From: Procambarus clarkii | Lineage: Eukaryota; Arthropoda; Malacostraca; Decapoda; Cambaridae | Assembly: GCF_040958095.1 (NCBI RefSeq) | Contig: NC_091193.1 | Location: 21,398,510 to 21,462,509, forward strand | Length of the DNA stretch: 64,000 nucleotides | Direction of reading: 5' to 3' | In this document: positions 1 through 11,454 of the stretch, in pieces | How the letters are laid out: the number at the start of each line of letters is the position of its first letter | Position numbering within the stretch: position 1 is the first letter of the stretch | Made by a program: the position numbers and the translations under genes | The notes under the pieces: model-generated | Databases searched by the model: none | The model's input: the letters and a program-made list of their open reading frames with translations, nothing else | What the model was told of the DNA's origin: nothing

Positions 1-244
1 ACTTAAGGAACACAAAATACGTGTTAAGTCTGCAGGATGAGTCCCTGAATCTTGCAGTAACTACCCTAAAGCCTTCAACATTGCCACTCTTCTCGTAATG
101 AAGAGTGTCCAGCAGCTGGAGATCCTAATAAATACTGTCAAACAGTATCCTCCCCCGCGATAGCAGCCACATAGTAAGCACTGACGATTTAAATGCGAGC
201 ACAGCACGCAGTACATCCTTACACGACCAAAGATCATATGCACT

Positions 245-325
245 AAAAAAATCTACCACCTACGGGCTATTCATGCCCGTGTCACCTCTTGTGGTGGCTT
301 AAACTTCATCAATCATTCATTCAGT
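245..325 (+). repeat. Dispersed SINE-like repeat, copy 1
   Basis: The stretch CTACGGGCTATTCATGCCCG followed by a GTGGCTTAA...CTTCATCAATCA tail recurs at 39402-39470 in the same orientation with few differences. No box A or B is evident in this fragment, so the SINE label is inferred. Bases 1-244 hold nothing I can support. Confidence 0.55.
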
Positions 326-358
326 CATGCAGTCACTATCAGATTAGCACAACTAGGT

Positions 359-360
<2 letters not shown>

Positions 361-419
<59 letters not shown>
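361..419. repeat. (AC)n microsatellite
   Basis: About 29 uninterrupted AC units. The DNA from 420 to 1060 is AT-rich spacer with only short ORFs of no recognisable family. Confidence 0.97.
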
Positions 420-421
<2 letters not shown>

Positions 422-1063
422 GTATGTTTGTGTACATTCTAGTTTCCGTTTGACATCTCGGTAGTTCTCGTACTGTGGACATCAAAACATAGCATGGTTG
501 CCAGACACAAGACCAAAACGACGTAGTGGTCTCAAAATAACTCACAAGGTCTGCTCCTGCCACATATAGACCACAGCCTTACATCACAAACCTTTAATAT
601 AAAGGACAAGTCTACACTTTAAACCGTCTGATAATTGTGGTTGTTTTACAATGTCATTTCTTTTACAGTAGTTTTCTCCGTGTATCTACATTATTTTTAT
701 TTTGTTTATTATCCGTGCGTGTGTTCCTTCGTATTCGTGAGTAAGTAGTCAGTGTTCGTGTGTGTGTTGGCAGCGGCGACGACTAATGTACAGGTGACCA
801 TGGATCTTCATGTGATTTGTATCATTGTTAAATATAAAATAAATAAATTGATGTTAAATCACGTTAGTCTAGGCTATATAGTTATATGTATTATGTTCAA
901 TGAAATATATTGTAGTTTGTCTAATACATTAGTGTAATTGTAACCTTTCACCGTGCCATCATCAGCAGTCATGTAATAAGATGCCCACTCGACACCTGGG
1001 AAGTCTTAGACCCATAAAGGTGAAGAAACAGCGCGCCACCCAGCATCCCCAGACAGGCTAACC

Positions 1064-1122
1064 ATAGCCCGTGCTACTTGGAACTTGTTCCGAGTAGCTG
1101 AATCTATAACAACAACAACAAC
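1064..1122 (+). repeat. GTAGCCCGTGC dispersed repeat, copy 1
   Basis: The core TAGCCCGTGCTACTTGGAAC, then a GTTCCGAGTAGCTGAAT block, ends in an AAC-rich tail. Other copies lie at 10086-10152 (+), 12890-12968 (-) and 17440-17512 (-). The (AAC)n tail and constant 3' block suggest a SINE 3' end. Bases 1123-1590 hold no gene. Confidence 0.7.
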
Positions 1123-1588
1123 GTACGAACTACGGGACCGCTTATCATGTCTAAATCTTTATTCTCCAGAGCGAAGGCAAGAAAGACACAATATTAGAGG
1201 GGCTGGTTCCAAATCTGCACACGGAAATAACTCCACACGAGACTAGGAGGCATGGCAGGAAGTGCAAATTAGCCCAGAAGAAAGCGGAGATGCATTAGAT
1301 ATGATGTCAGCATTAAGAACTCAAGACCTTTCCAGACACTCCCTGTTATTCTGATATGCGGAGTATCAATATCCCAGCTACTAGTACTCAGATACTCCCC
1401 AGGAGTCCCTCTACTTCCACTCCAGGTGTACGGGGACTGTGGCTGGTCCTGCCCCCACGTGCTTCACAGGAATGCGTGTTGGCATGGCTTGGGAATGTGT
1501 CAGGGAGGGGGAGGTATTTGGACACTATTGTGTTTGGCTGAGAGAGAGACGGCGTGGGAGAGAGATGGGGGGGGAGGGAGGGGGAGGG

Positions 1589-1718
<130 letters not shown>

Positions 1719-1799
1719 CATCCTCCTGTTTTGATTGTACTTATAATTGATCATTGAGGATGACAATGCATGGATGAGGATGACATTGATGAGGACAAT

Positions 1800-2150
1800 G
1801 AGGACCATAAAGAAATGCAGAATATGCAGAATAGAACCAGTGAGGAGTAGAGGTGCCATAGACACAATCAGAGAGCACTGCCTCAACACCAGAGGTCCAC
1901 AGCTGTTCAACACCCTCCCGGCATGCATTAGAAATTATGCTGGAACAAAGGTGTGTGTCTTCAAGAACAAAATTAGATAAGTTCTTGCAAGAAGTGCCGG
2001 ACCAATCAGGCTGTAATGGATATGTGGGCCTACGGGCCGCTCCAAGCAACAGCCTGTTGGACCAAGTTATCACAAGTCGAGGCCGAGCTCTGGGAGTAGA
2101 GGAACTCTCGAGACCCTCTCCAGGTAAGATCCAGGTAACACATGGTACAT
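1800..2150 (+). mobile_element. LINE C-terminal fragment (third LINE type)
   Basis: Translation gives RGPQLFNTLPACIRNYAG, then after a frameshift near 1970 LDKFLQEVPDQSGCNGYVGL. The pattern GPQLFNxLP followed by a short helix (FKxxLDKFLxxVPDQP) is the usual C-terminus of non-LTR retrotransposon polymerases. A second copy is at 42955-43190 with the same ending (SNSLLxxVITSR). The copy is 5' truncated and broken, so not functional. I cannot assign the clade. Confidence 0.7.
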
Positions 2151-2436
2151 ACACCGACGTTCAACACAATTAGAAAGTAGAAATCGGTACTATTGAATTT
2201 GGACAAAAAGGAAAAACAGTTTTCCACTTATGTTGCAAAGACAAACAAACAAAACTCCCCTAACTCCCCTAGGCCTAATACAAGCTATCTGAGGCCTGGG
2301 AATATGTAAGTTTTTTATCTTCATTTTTTCGGACTAAAGTGAATAGTACAAAATTCTACTATCTAATTGCTTAGTATGTCAATATTTGTACTATGGTGCA
2401 CATAGTTACAAAAACTATCTAAACAAGAGGATGGGT

Positions 2437-2705
2437 TGGAGAGAGAGTACTCACCTAGTTGTGCTTGCGGGGGTTGAGCTCTGGCTCTTTGGTCCCGCCT
2501 ATCAACTGTCAATCAACTGGTGTACAGATTCCTGAGCCTACTGGGCTCTATCATATCTACACTTGCCACTGTGTATGGAGTCAGCCTCCACCACATCACT
2601 GCCTGATGCATTCCATCTGTTAACTACTCTGACACTGAAAAAGTTCTTTCTAACGTTCCTGTGGCTCGTTAGAAAGAACTTTTTCAGTGTCAGAGTAATT
2701 AACTA
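2437..2705 (-). mobile_element. CR1-like LINE 3' end, inverted at its left border
   Basis: Read on the minus strand this is the end of the CR1-like polymerase (VRKNFFSVS, then a Trp-Asn-like region and VEADSIH) followed by the short 3' tail that ends ..CTAGGTGAGTA. It is 5' truncated. Part of the coding end is duplicated as a palindrome (separate entry). A (GT)-rich stretch follows at 2705-2750. Confidence 0.75.
2619..2703. repeat. 37-bp inverted repeat, 11-bp loop
   Basis: Left arm 2619-2655 and right arm 2667-2703 are reverse complements with one mismatch (C/T at the fifth base from the outside); the loop is 2656-2666. The duplicated DNA is LINE coding sequence. Confidence 0.95.
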
Positions 2706-3053
2706 ACAGTGTGAGTGAGTGAGTGTGAGCGTGAGTGTGCGTGTGTGTTTGGGTGGGGGGGGGGGCGTTCGTGCGGGACGGGGGGGGGGGGTACAGGTAA
2801 TGAGAGCGGACAGGAGAGGGCAAAGCAGTCTAAGTGTGGGAGCACCGGAGCGTGGTGTAGCCCACTGTATGGTGGTACAACTGGAGAATAATGGTAGGTG
2901 GGAGGTGTTGTGCAGGGGTATTGTGCTGGGGGGGGAGGAGGAGGAGCACCAATAGGTAAGGTCACCCGCACAGGAATGTGCCGTCAAGGTATTTACGTAA
3001 GAGTTGTAGGGAAAATACTCAATGTAAACAATCCATCTGTCCCAGTCACTTAC

Positions 3054-3137
3054 CTGAGTCTTACCAGTGAGCAGACTGAGAACGACGCCGACGCCGACGA
3101 CGACGCAGCCCGCACAGACGTACCCCGACGCCTTCAT
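3054..3137 (-). CDS. Candidate first coding exon with signal peptide or signal anchor
   Basis: An ATG at 3137 opens 28 codons that run exactly to a perfect splice donor, CAG|GTAAGTG (last exon base 3054, GT at 3053-3052), giving a phase-0 intron. The peptide has Lys2, then a hydrophobic core at residues 9-23 (AGCVVVGVGVVLSLL) and a polar TGKTQ end. This is the shape of a secretory signal peptide or signal anchor. A weaker donor, CTG|GTAAGA, lies 11 nt upstream. The start has G at -3. The 5' side (3138-3300) is GC-rich, unique-looking DNA with TATATATG at about 3299-3306 that could be a TATA box. No family can be named from 28 residues, and no downstream exon was recognised in 1-3053. An in-frame ORF reads on past the donor to 2703, but that part is low complexity and I treat it as intron. 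The GCC/GTC-rich coding stretch is partly low complexity, which weakens the case. Confidence 0.45.
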
Positions 3138-3309
3138 GACGACGCCGATGCTGCCTTACGAGCCGCCTGTACAAGGGAGGTGTTCTGACAGCGCCCTCTG
3201 GAAAGGTCTTCGCAGACTCTGGTCTTCTCTCGGCAGCCGTCGAGGCGAGGAGCTGGTGGTCCGTGCTATTCACTCCCCGCGCCCTCCACACTATTTTCAT
3301 ATATACGAA

Positions 3310-5530
3310 TTTCTGTTCTGGAATCTTGCGAGTTTATTGATAATGGCAAGTGACCGTGTCCTCCAAGACCAGTATCTTCTAATTCTCGGAAGATGACGAC
3401 TGGCCACTTCACTAGAAGCAAGTTATCATACTTTGGGGATATATATGATTGTGGACAGTAACATTAATAACTATATAAGCGGACTAGTAAAATGTTGCTA
3501 GGAGAAAATGTCTATTTTACTGGCTATGTTAAAGCTCTTCAGCACGACGCATGAAACACTTAACATGCTCCACATATGCGGCTACATTTCAGTCTAGATT
3601 ATATTAACACTTGTTAAATATATTAATTTATATATATATATATATCTTTATATAGTCACCACTTCTGTCGAGTTAAAGCTGCAAATTTTAGTGTATTGTG
3701 GAAAATGTTCCTCTGGTCTGTTATCCACTTTGAACTGTTCGGCCCAGACCACTATCCAAGAGACAGCTCCTTCAGTAGGGAGAGGCAGTCTTTATGTTGC
3801 TATATTCCCCTTCAGCAGATCCTGCGGTTGAGGGTTAAAGAACAGAGTCGCTATGGCTCTGAACAGTGGCTCCTACGGTAGGCGGGAGCCCCTGGCACCG
3901 ATACAGACCCGCTGGGGCCCCTGCGGTGGAGGGGAAGAGCTCTGGCGTCACACTGGTCCTCTGCCACAACCAGTCAGTGACACACTAAAACATTGTTAAG
4001 TGTGTTCTTGCGGATACACTCCTATCTGTCCCTGGTGTTGGTATTGTTGCGTCACCTGTCTACACAGCGCTGCTCCCTGTGTAGTGGTGGCAGTGGTGGT
4101 GTGGTGTGGTCGTCTTGTTAACCCAAATCACTTGGTGGTTATTGATAGTGGGTGGCTGAGCTCCGCGGTGGCTTGATATTTTATGATTAGGGGCGATGTT
4201 GTGTGGTGGCGCGTGTCCAGTACCCTGCCCAGAAGACAGCTCTGTGTTACGCCTGGCCTGGTCCCACCTCACACATATACTGACAGTTCACGCTCGTCAC
4301 CACATATTTACTTCTCGCAATAACAACATTAGACCGTCTGCGGCATCGTGAGAGACTGTGTGCACTTGGGAGGCAGATAGTGCTAGTGTTGTGTTTGGGA
4401 CAATGTTTCCTAGAGCAGGAGCCGTGAGTGTGGCCAGGAGCCGTGAGTCAGCCCAGCCGTCTGGCCAGCTGGGTCTCGTCTGCTGATGACAGTACCCGCT
4501 TACCTCATCACTAATAACACTAAAAATCCTCAATTATATGGCTAAACCCAACGAAGAGCATTCCTTCTGTGTCGGGTCCTTGTAGTGTATAGTGGTCGAG
4601 AGTTGTCAGGTGACGGCTGCTCTATCCATGGTGTGAGACACCAGTAGTCAGTGGACGGAGCACCAGTCTCCTTAGCTCACTGGGACTGCTGTAAACATCA
4701 CAGCCAAGCTTCTCCTGACACAAGGAGCTCTCACAGCCGCACTCTGCACACGCTCACTCTCCTAACACGCCGCAATACGCGGTTGAGCTCTCACAAAGCC
4801 AGGGCTTGTCCCTCCACCATGTATAGCCTAGTTTATTTTTTAATTTCTAGGTGTCTTCTGGAGCGAGCAGGTGTACCGAGAGATTCAGTGGCCACTTCTC
4901 TTGCTAGGACGTGCAGGTGTGTAGAGTGTAGTCCCTGCTACTCTCTCTGGTCTGGCCTCCCCTCGCACACTCCTCTCACCCAACATCTGTAAACATAACA
5001 AGCAAGTCAGTGATTAACACACACACATCCTACACAGCTCTTTGTAAAAGTACACCATAAGTCGTATATATTTGAAAAAGGAACAAAAAAGTCAAGAGTG
5101 TGAAACAATTGCTAACCTTTTTACACGTACATGGACAAACTTACATTAAAAAATGACGTGGACAAATACTGGTTTACAAATAGGGTGTTGGTTTATGAAA
5201 CATGTTTGACAGGTGACAACAAGCGTAGAGGGTCACGGGGTTGTCACACGCAAGACTGGTTGGGTTCCGTGTATATAGGAGCTGCCTCGCATGGACTAAA
5301 GCCATGGGGGCCCTGGATCACACCACCAAGACGTCTCTCCCTCACTGTGACACACGAAAGGCACCGCCCGACCTACCACTTCATGGGCCCGACCCATGTG
5401 TCATCACACACGGACACCAGTGTCCGCATGGAAATCATAGATGCATTTACATATTATTTCGTTTTCCAACGTCGGCTATGGTCAACACCGTCCCTAACAG
5501 GTGCCGTCTGACCTCTACATGTGCACAGCC
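3310..5530. other. Non-coding spacer
   Basis: No ORF resembles a known family and no tandem array exceeds 50 bp. A short (TA)n run lies near 3633-3645. Scattered ORFs of 60-126 codons lack coding character. Confidence 0.6.
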
Positions 5531-5534
5531 AGCT

Positions 5535-5637
<103 letters not shown>

Positions 5638-6793
5638 CCTCGTCCGTAGGTGCTACACCAGCCACCACCAGCTGGTGAGTGGCGGCCACACTGCCTCCTC
5701 ACCGACGGCTCTCGATCGGTACAGTGAGGTGCGTATAATTACTGTATTCTATAATGTCACGATTGTTGGCGTGAAGCTACACCCACAATCACCCCCCATC
5801 ATCATCTTCCTCACGCTGCTGCCCCACACTCACACGAGGGCAGCGTGGGGGAGGGGAGGGGAAAGAGGGGTAGGGAAGTGTGGGTAACAGTAATCACACA
5901 CTGGAGCGTGATAGGAAGCACCTGAGGTGCCACTACCACCACCATCTGGACCACCACCCACCACTATTCACCTGTACCCAGACGCCCTAACCAGGCCTCG
6001 TACCGCGGATAATCGAAGAACTACCACAATCGTTATCTTTTTACGGTCAATTAGTGTGAGTGAGGAATGTGGTGGAGGCTGTCGCCTACCACAGGTCCGA
6101 GCGCTCCTGGGGGAGGAGGTCCGAGCGCTGGGAGGAGATGCGAGGGGGGAAGAGGGGTTGGGTTCCCTGGGCTTAGGGCACCTCGTCCGCCATGTCGGTC
6201 AAAGGTCAATGACAGATGTTGACCTCGACCTAAGACTTAACACGAGGCGAAGGACTGGAGAGGAGTGTAAGTGTGCAGTCACTGACAGTCGTGGACTATA
6301 AGCCTACTGTTGCCTCACGCTCCTCAGATATCACCTAGGCCTACAAGTAACACCCAAGAGCCACCTGTAGTGTATATATATATAACACGCACAGGTCGCC
6401 GGGGCCGCATGTTAATCACTGTATATTGAAATCAAATATTAATTACATGAACTGTGGGGTCAGGAAGCAAGAGTCCTCCAAGCTCCTCTATGTTAACTTA
6501 TTATTGAGTCATCTTCCATAAATGTGGTAAAAAAATACTTCTCAAGTTGGTCCACTTCCTCACTCACTCTCCCCCTTCCGCTCTCCCCCCCCCCTCTCAC
6601 CCCGTCTTCACGGCTTCCATCGTCTCCTCGTCTGTGGGAGACGAGGCCGCCGTCTCTGTCACGGAGGCTTCACCTCCACAACCACCACTACAGCGCCTCC
6701 ACAACTACCAACCACCACACCCCATCCCTATCAGACCACCACTACGAAACCAAAATCTAGGACTCTTCCAAGTGTATATACACAGCCTATGGT

Positions 6794-6942
6794 GACCAGA
6801 CCACACACTAGAAAGTGAAGGTACGACGACGTTTCGGTCCGTCCTGGATCATCCTCAAGTCGATTGTGAGAATCGACTTGAGAATGGTCCAGGACGGACC
6901 GAAACGTCGTCGTCCCTTCATTTTCTGGTGTGTGGTTTGGTC
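6794..6942. mobile_element. Fold-back element, 72-bp arms, 5-bp loop
   Basis: Left arm 6794-6865 and right arm 6871-6942 are reverse complements with six mismatches around the loop GTGAG. The core ACGACGTTTCGGTCCGTCCT sits in each arm. A related single arm is at 56265-56320. Arm mismatches suggest an old element whose structure is part of the family, such as a MITE. Confidence 0.8.
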
Positions 6943-6989
6943 AACATATTTCAGCCACGTTATTGTGGGTCATCGCCTGTACACAGCCT

Positions 6990-7440
6990 ACATTAGACCA
7001 ACACTAACATGAAGCTCTGGCCTGGAAGCTAATATGCAACACGAAACCAAAATTGGAGTAGTACAGGTATGAGACTGGTGGTGCCAGAGCTACGAGGGTT
7101 CCGTCATGAGGCTAAGGTAAGGAGAACCAGACCTCACAATCCTGTAGGAGAGACGAAGCAGGTGAGAGGGAAGGGGGGAGACTGGACATGATCAAAAAAT
7201 ACAAAATACTGAGAGGAACAGACAAGGTGGACAAGGACAGCCTCAATAAAGTGCGAGAATGTAAGATGAGACGACACAGGTGGAAGCTGGAAACCCAAAC
7301 GGGTGGATGGAATGTAAGGAAGTACACGTACCCTGGACAGTTTTCTCCAAATAAGCCTGGACCCCAGGCCTGGCTTGGAGAGCATACCTCGCGAAACCGC
7401 GTACAGGTAAACCACATGACCCTGGTACTAGACACCTCGG
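6990..7440 (+). mobile_element. CR1-like LINE polymerase fragment
   Basis: Broken frames still read YTAYIRPTLT, LVVPELRG, MIKKYKILRGTDKVDKDSL and HRWKLETQ in the order expected for the CR1 C-terminus. Several indels and stops; not functional. It ends before the usual 3' tail. Bases 7440-7690 contain a 31-bp direct duplication at about 7510-7572. Confidence 0.75.
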
Positions 7441-7696
7441 TACATCCGCCGCCGTCTGTGGTAATATTATATAACACAATAATCAAACACGTTGGCAACA
7501 CAGATACATCTCCCCAAGATGAACACCGTTACCTCAGCATCTCCCCAAGATGAACACCGTTACCTCAGCATCTCCACATGAGATAAACAACCATTAACCT
7601 CAGTCAGAATAAGCCGTTGTGATTGAGGAAAGATGCACGAGTTTGCTACGAAGACACGTAAATAATGCTTGATGAATGTTAGCCCGACTCTTCCCC

Positions 7697-7698
<2 letters not shown>

Positions 7699-7786
<88 letters not shown>
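7699..7786. repeat. (CA)44 microsatellite
   Basis: A perfect CA run about 110 bp before the 16-bp satellite. Confidence 0.97.
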
Positions 7787-7787
<1 letters not shown>

Positions 7788-7893
7788 CAGAAGACTGTGG
7801 GAGAGTCTGCAAGCACTGGGAACGAATTGCGTGGAAAGGAGAGACAACAAGAGAGATCACTCAACATTACCCGATGACCCCCAGCGGCACCAG

Positions 7894-9493
7894 GACCAGC
7901 CTCCCTCCTGGCCAGCCTCCCTCCCGGCCAGCCTCCCTCCCGGCCAGCCTCCCTCCTGGCCAGCCTCCCTCCTGGCCAGCCTCCCTCCCGGCCAGCCTCC
8001 CTCCCGGCCAGCCTCCCTCCCGGCCAGCCTCCCTCCCGGCCAGCCTCCCTCCTGGCCAGCCTCCCTCCCGGCCAGCCTCCCTCCTGGCCAGCCTCCCTCC
8101 CGGCCAGCCTCCCTCCTGGCCAGCCTCCCTCCCGGCCAGCCTCCCTCCCGGCCAGCCTCCCTCCCGGCCAGCCTCCCTCCCGGCCAGCCTCCCTCCCGGC
8201 CAGCCTCCCTCCCGGCCAGCCTCCCTCCCGGCCAGCCTCCCTCCCGGCCAGCCTCCCTCCCGGCCAGCCTCCCTCCCGGCCAGCCTCCCTCCCGGCCAGC
8301 CTCCCTCCCGGCCAGCCTCCCTCCCGGCCAGCCTCCCTCCCGGCCAGCCTCCCTCCCGGCCAGCCTCCCTCCCGGCCAGCCTCCCTCCCGGCCAGCCTCC
8401 CTCCCGGCCAGCCTCCCTCCCGGCCAGCCTCCCTCCCGGCCAGCCTCCCTCCCGGCCAGCCTCCCTCCCGGCCAGCCTCCCTCCCGGCCAGCCTCCCTCC
8501 CGGCCAGCCTCCCTCCCGGCCAGCCTCCCTCCCGGCCAGCCTCCCTCCCGGCCAGCCTCCCTCCCGGCCAGCCTCCCTCCCGGCCAGCCTCCCTCCCGGC
8601 CAGCCTCCCTCCCGGCCAGCCTCCCTCCCGGCCAGCCTCCCTCCCGGCCAGCCTCCCTCCCGGCCAGCCTCCCTCCCGGCCAGCCTCCCTCCCGGCCAGC
8701 CTCCCTCCCGGCCAGCCTCCCTCCCGGCCAGCCTCCCTCCCGGCCAGCCTCCCTCCCGGCCAGCCTCCCTCCCGGCCAGCCTCCCTCCCGGCCAGCCTCC
8801 CTCCCGGCCAGCCTCCCTCCCGGCCAGCCTCCCTCCCGGCCAGCCTCCCTCCCGGCCAGCCTCCCTCCCGGCCAGCCTCCCTCCCGGCCAGCCTCCCTCC
8901 CGGCCAGCCTCCCTCCCGGCCAGCCTCCCTCCCGGCCAGCCTCCCTCCCGGCCAGCCTCCCTCCCGGCCAGCCTCCCTCCCGGCCAGCCTCCCTCCCGGC
9001 CAGCCTCCCTCCCGGCCAGCCTCCCTCCTGGCCAGCCTCCCTCCCGGCCAGCCTCCCTCCCGGCCAGCCTCCCTCCTGGCCAGCCTCCCTCCCGGCCAGC
9101 CTCCCTCCCGGCCAGCCTCCCTCCCGGCCAGCCTCCCTCCCGGCCAGCCTCCCTCCCGGCCAGCCTCCCTCCCGGCCAGCCTCCCTCCTGGCCAGCCTCC
9201 CTCCCGGCCAGCCTCCCTCCCGGCCAGCCTCCCTCCCGGCCAGCCTCCCTCCCGGCCAGCCTCCCTCCCGGCCAGCCTCCCTCCCGGCCAGCCTCCCTCC
9301 CGGCCAGCCTCCCTCCCGGCCAGCCTCCCTCCCGGCCAGCCTCCCTCCCGGCCAGCCTCCCTCCCGGCCAGCCTCCCTCCCGGCCAGCCTCCCTCCCGGC
9401 CAGCCTCCCTCCCGGCCAGCCTCCCTCCCGGCCAGCCTCCCTCCCGGCCAGCCTCCCTCCTGGCCAGCCTCCCTCCTGGCCAGCCTCCCTCCT
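7894..9493. repeat. 16-bp GC-rich minisatellite, 100 units
   Basis: The unit is GGCCAGCCTCCCTCCC. First unit at 7894, last unit 9478-9493: the phase fits exactly 100 units with no net indel. A T replaces the final C in scattered units at 7909-8118 and 9028-9493; the central ~900 bp is uniform. Because 16 is not a multiple of 3, each frame cycles through a 16-residue repeat and stays open, producing ORFs of about 600 codons on both strands. These are not genes. Confidence 0.98.
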
Positions 9494-10085
9494 GATCACC
9501 CCTACCAGCCTCCACCATCACCACCTCCTCCTCCCCATATATTTTCATATTTTTCATATTTCAAACGAGATGTTCACACAAGTTACCAGCAATCTATAGA
9601 CGCGCGTTCTGCCTCATAGATCGCTCTATGTAAACCTTTGAACATTTATAGCCGCCAGTCACTCCCAATATCCAGCCTCCCTCGACCCCGTCAAGACAGC
9701 GGACACGCGCGCGCGCGTGCGGGCAACTATTTACGGCGTGTGTGTGCTAATTCGGGCAAGGTGGGCCCGGTAAACTGGGCTTCCTATTTATATATATATA
9801 CAGTCCATATTCCTGTCAATACTACAGTCTTGGTTCAGTCTTACAAACTATCAAGACTTTACTCAAGACTAATAACATTATAATATTCATAGTAATTGTG
9901 ATAATTATAATAATGTAGTAATTGCAATAAAGTGTATGGTTGATAAATGACATAATTTCAGGTATGATAAATTCATCTCACCGAAATATATAAGAGGCCA
10001 CGAGTCTCCTTCAGTACCTTCCAGAGTCATCGCTAATGCTCCAAGTTACAGCCCCGCTCCTGTGCCAGGTAAGTCCACTACGGGG
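9494..10085. other. AT-rich spacer
   Basis: Contains CG-alternating CACGCGCGCGCG near 9710 and TAATA-rich DNA at 9880-9930. No gene seen. Confidence 0.6.
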
Positions 10086-10152
10086 CTCACCGTAGCCCGT
10101 GCTACTTGGAACGTTTTGTTCCCAGTAGCTGAATGTTGAGCAACAACAACCT
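10086..10152 (+). repeat. GTAGCCCGTGC dispersed repeat, copy 2
   Basis: Same core and (AAC)n tail as the 1064 copy. Confidence 0.75.
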
Positions 10153-10269
10153 GCCGTACCACACATGTACAGAAGCTGGTCACTGCTATCTTCCGGGACA
10201 CTGAGACAGTGGTGCAGTGAAGAGCTCAGGACACACTCGCTGCTACAGCCTCGCCCCAAGAGCCTCACA

Positions 10270-10440
10270 GCCCTCGTGGTTAGTAGACTACACCACTTTG
10301 CTCAGTAGATCATTCTTGCATGATCGGTGTTCGATTCTCGATGGTCTAAGTAGATGGGCACCGTTGCTTCACGGTTCTCAAGTCCCAGCTCCTTGTTCTT
10401 CTATATCTTTCGTGTGCTACGAGTCACTCTGCGCTTAATG
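10270..10440 (+). repeat. Possible tRNA-derived SINE
   Basis: TTTGCTCAGTAGATC resembles an RNA polymerase III box A region, and GGTGTTCGATTCTC 40 bp later resembles box B. The 3' part ends GTCACTCTGCGCTT, similar to the tail of the 11128 SINE family. Divergent. Confidence 0.4.
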
Positions 10441-10972
10441 GCGAGTAACTTGCTTAGTAAAGTAACCACCTTGCCTTAACTTCCCCGTCTTGGTACTCGA
10501 ATTAACAGTACAAATATGTTTGCAGGAAGATGAAAGTATCTACAAGCCATACAGCAATCCCACCATATGGCCACCACCACCTCCACCACCACCTCCGGAG
10601 CCATCTCCACCATCGGAGACGTGACTAAGGGGTTCTCCAAGGCACGGTCTTAGGGGGGCTGTTACTGTTCTTAATTTGTGTGAATAGCCACCATGAGGGA
10701 TGTAACCACCGACGGGAAGAACTGAGAATTTCAGCAGCGGTAAGCACTGCTGGAATGTCACCCCCCCCCCCCCACTGCAACCACCACAACCACAACCACC
10801 CCCCACGGAAACCACCACCACAGCCAACTGAACAAATGAAGGTATTCATTCTGACAATGATAAAACATTAAACTAAATATGGAGTGTATGCGCATGCGTC
10901 CATGCGTGACCGCGCATGCGTCGCCCGCATGTCAGCAGTTTAGGGCAATATTAGCACAATTACCTTGTCGAG

Positions 10973-10973
<1 letters not shown>

Positions 10974-11004
<31 letters not shown>
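10974..11004. repeat. (CA)n microsatellite
   Basis: About 15 units. Bases 10441-10973 are spacer with poly-C runs and no gene. Confidence 0.95.
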
Positions 11005-11007
<3 letters not shown>

Positions 11008-11124
11008 CTGTAGTACTCTGTCTCCAACACCACACACTGCTCCCGGCACCCCCCCCCCCCTCACACTCTCACATTCTCCCCTTCACACACTCACTCCCCC
11101 CCCCCTCCCGAGAGAGTGACGGTA

Positions 11125-11315
11125 CTCTACCGTCCACTCCAAGTGGTGCGCCCAACCACTTGGTACAGACGGTAGAGCGACGGTCTCGCTTCATGCAGGT
11201 CGGCGTTCAATCCCCAGGGCACCATTCCTCCCCCCCCCTCCCTGATCCTTACCGAGTGCTATATAGTCGTAATGAATTGGCGCTTTTCCCTGATAATTCC
11301 CTTCCCTTCCACCCC
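11125..11315 (+). repeat. tRNA-derived SINE (GACGGTAGAGC family), copy 1
   Basis: Box A-like GGTAGAGCGACGGTCTCGC and box B-like GGTCGGCGTTCAATCCCC are spaced as in a tRNA. A constant 3' part follows (GTGCTATATAGTCGTAATG, GGCGCTTT). The first 50 bp fold back on themselves (CTCTACCGTCCACTCCAAGTG against CACTTGGTACAGACGGTAGAG). Other copies: 25715-25850 (-), 48225-48430 (+), 60865-61035 (-), 62041-62112 (+, partial). Confidence 0.7.
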
Positions 11316-11337
11316 CCACCCCCTCACTCAGAGCCCA

Positions 11338-11452
11338 GTAGGCTCAGGTAGAGCCCAGTAGGCTCAGGAACCTGTACACCAGTTGATTAACAATTGAGAG
11401 GCGGGACCAAAGAGCCAGAGCTCAACCCCCGCAAGCACAAATAGGTGAGTAT
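11338..11452 (+). mobile_element. CR1-like LINE 3' end
   Basis: Carries GAGCCCAGTAGGCTCAGGAA in two partial tandem copies, then GAGAGGCGGGACCAAAGAGC and the terminal AATAGGTGAGTATT. This is the non-coding tail of the same LINE seen in full order at 19700-20047. Confidence 0.8.
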
Positions 11453-11454
11453 TA

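Noticed and set aside
5927-6301. 124-codon ORF (LPQVRALLGEEVRALGGD)
   Set aside because: Internal duplication of GGTCCGAGCGCT, no family resemblance and no paired splice sites.
7669-9619. ORFs of 560-650 codons on both strands (PPGQPPSRPASLPAS and GGWPGGRLAGREAG repeats)
   Set aside because: They follow entirely from the 16-bp array, are open in several frames at once and have no unique coding flank.
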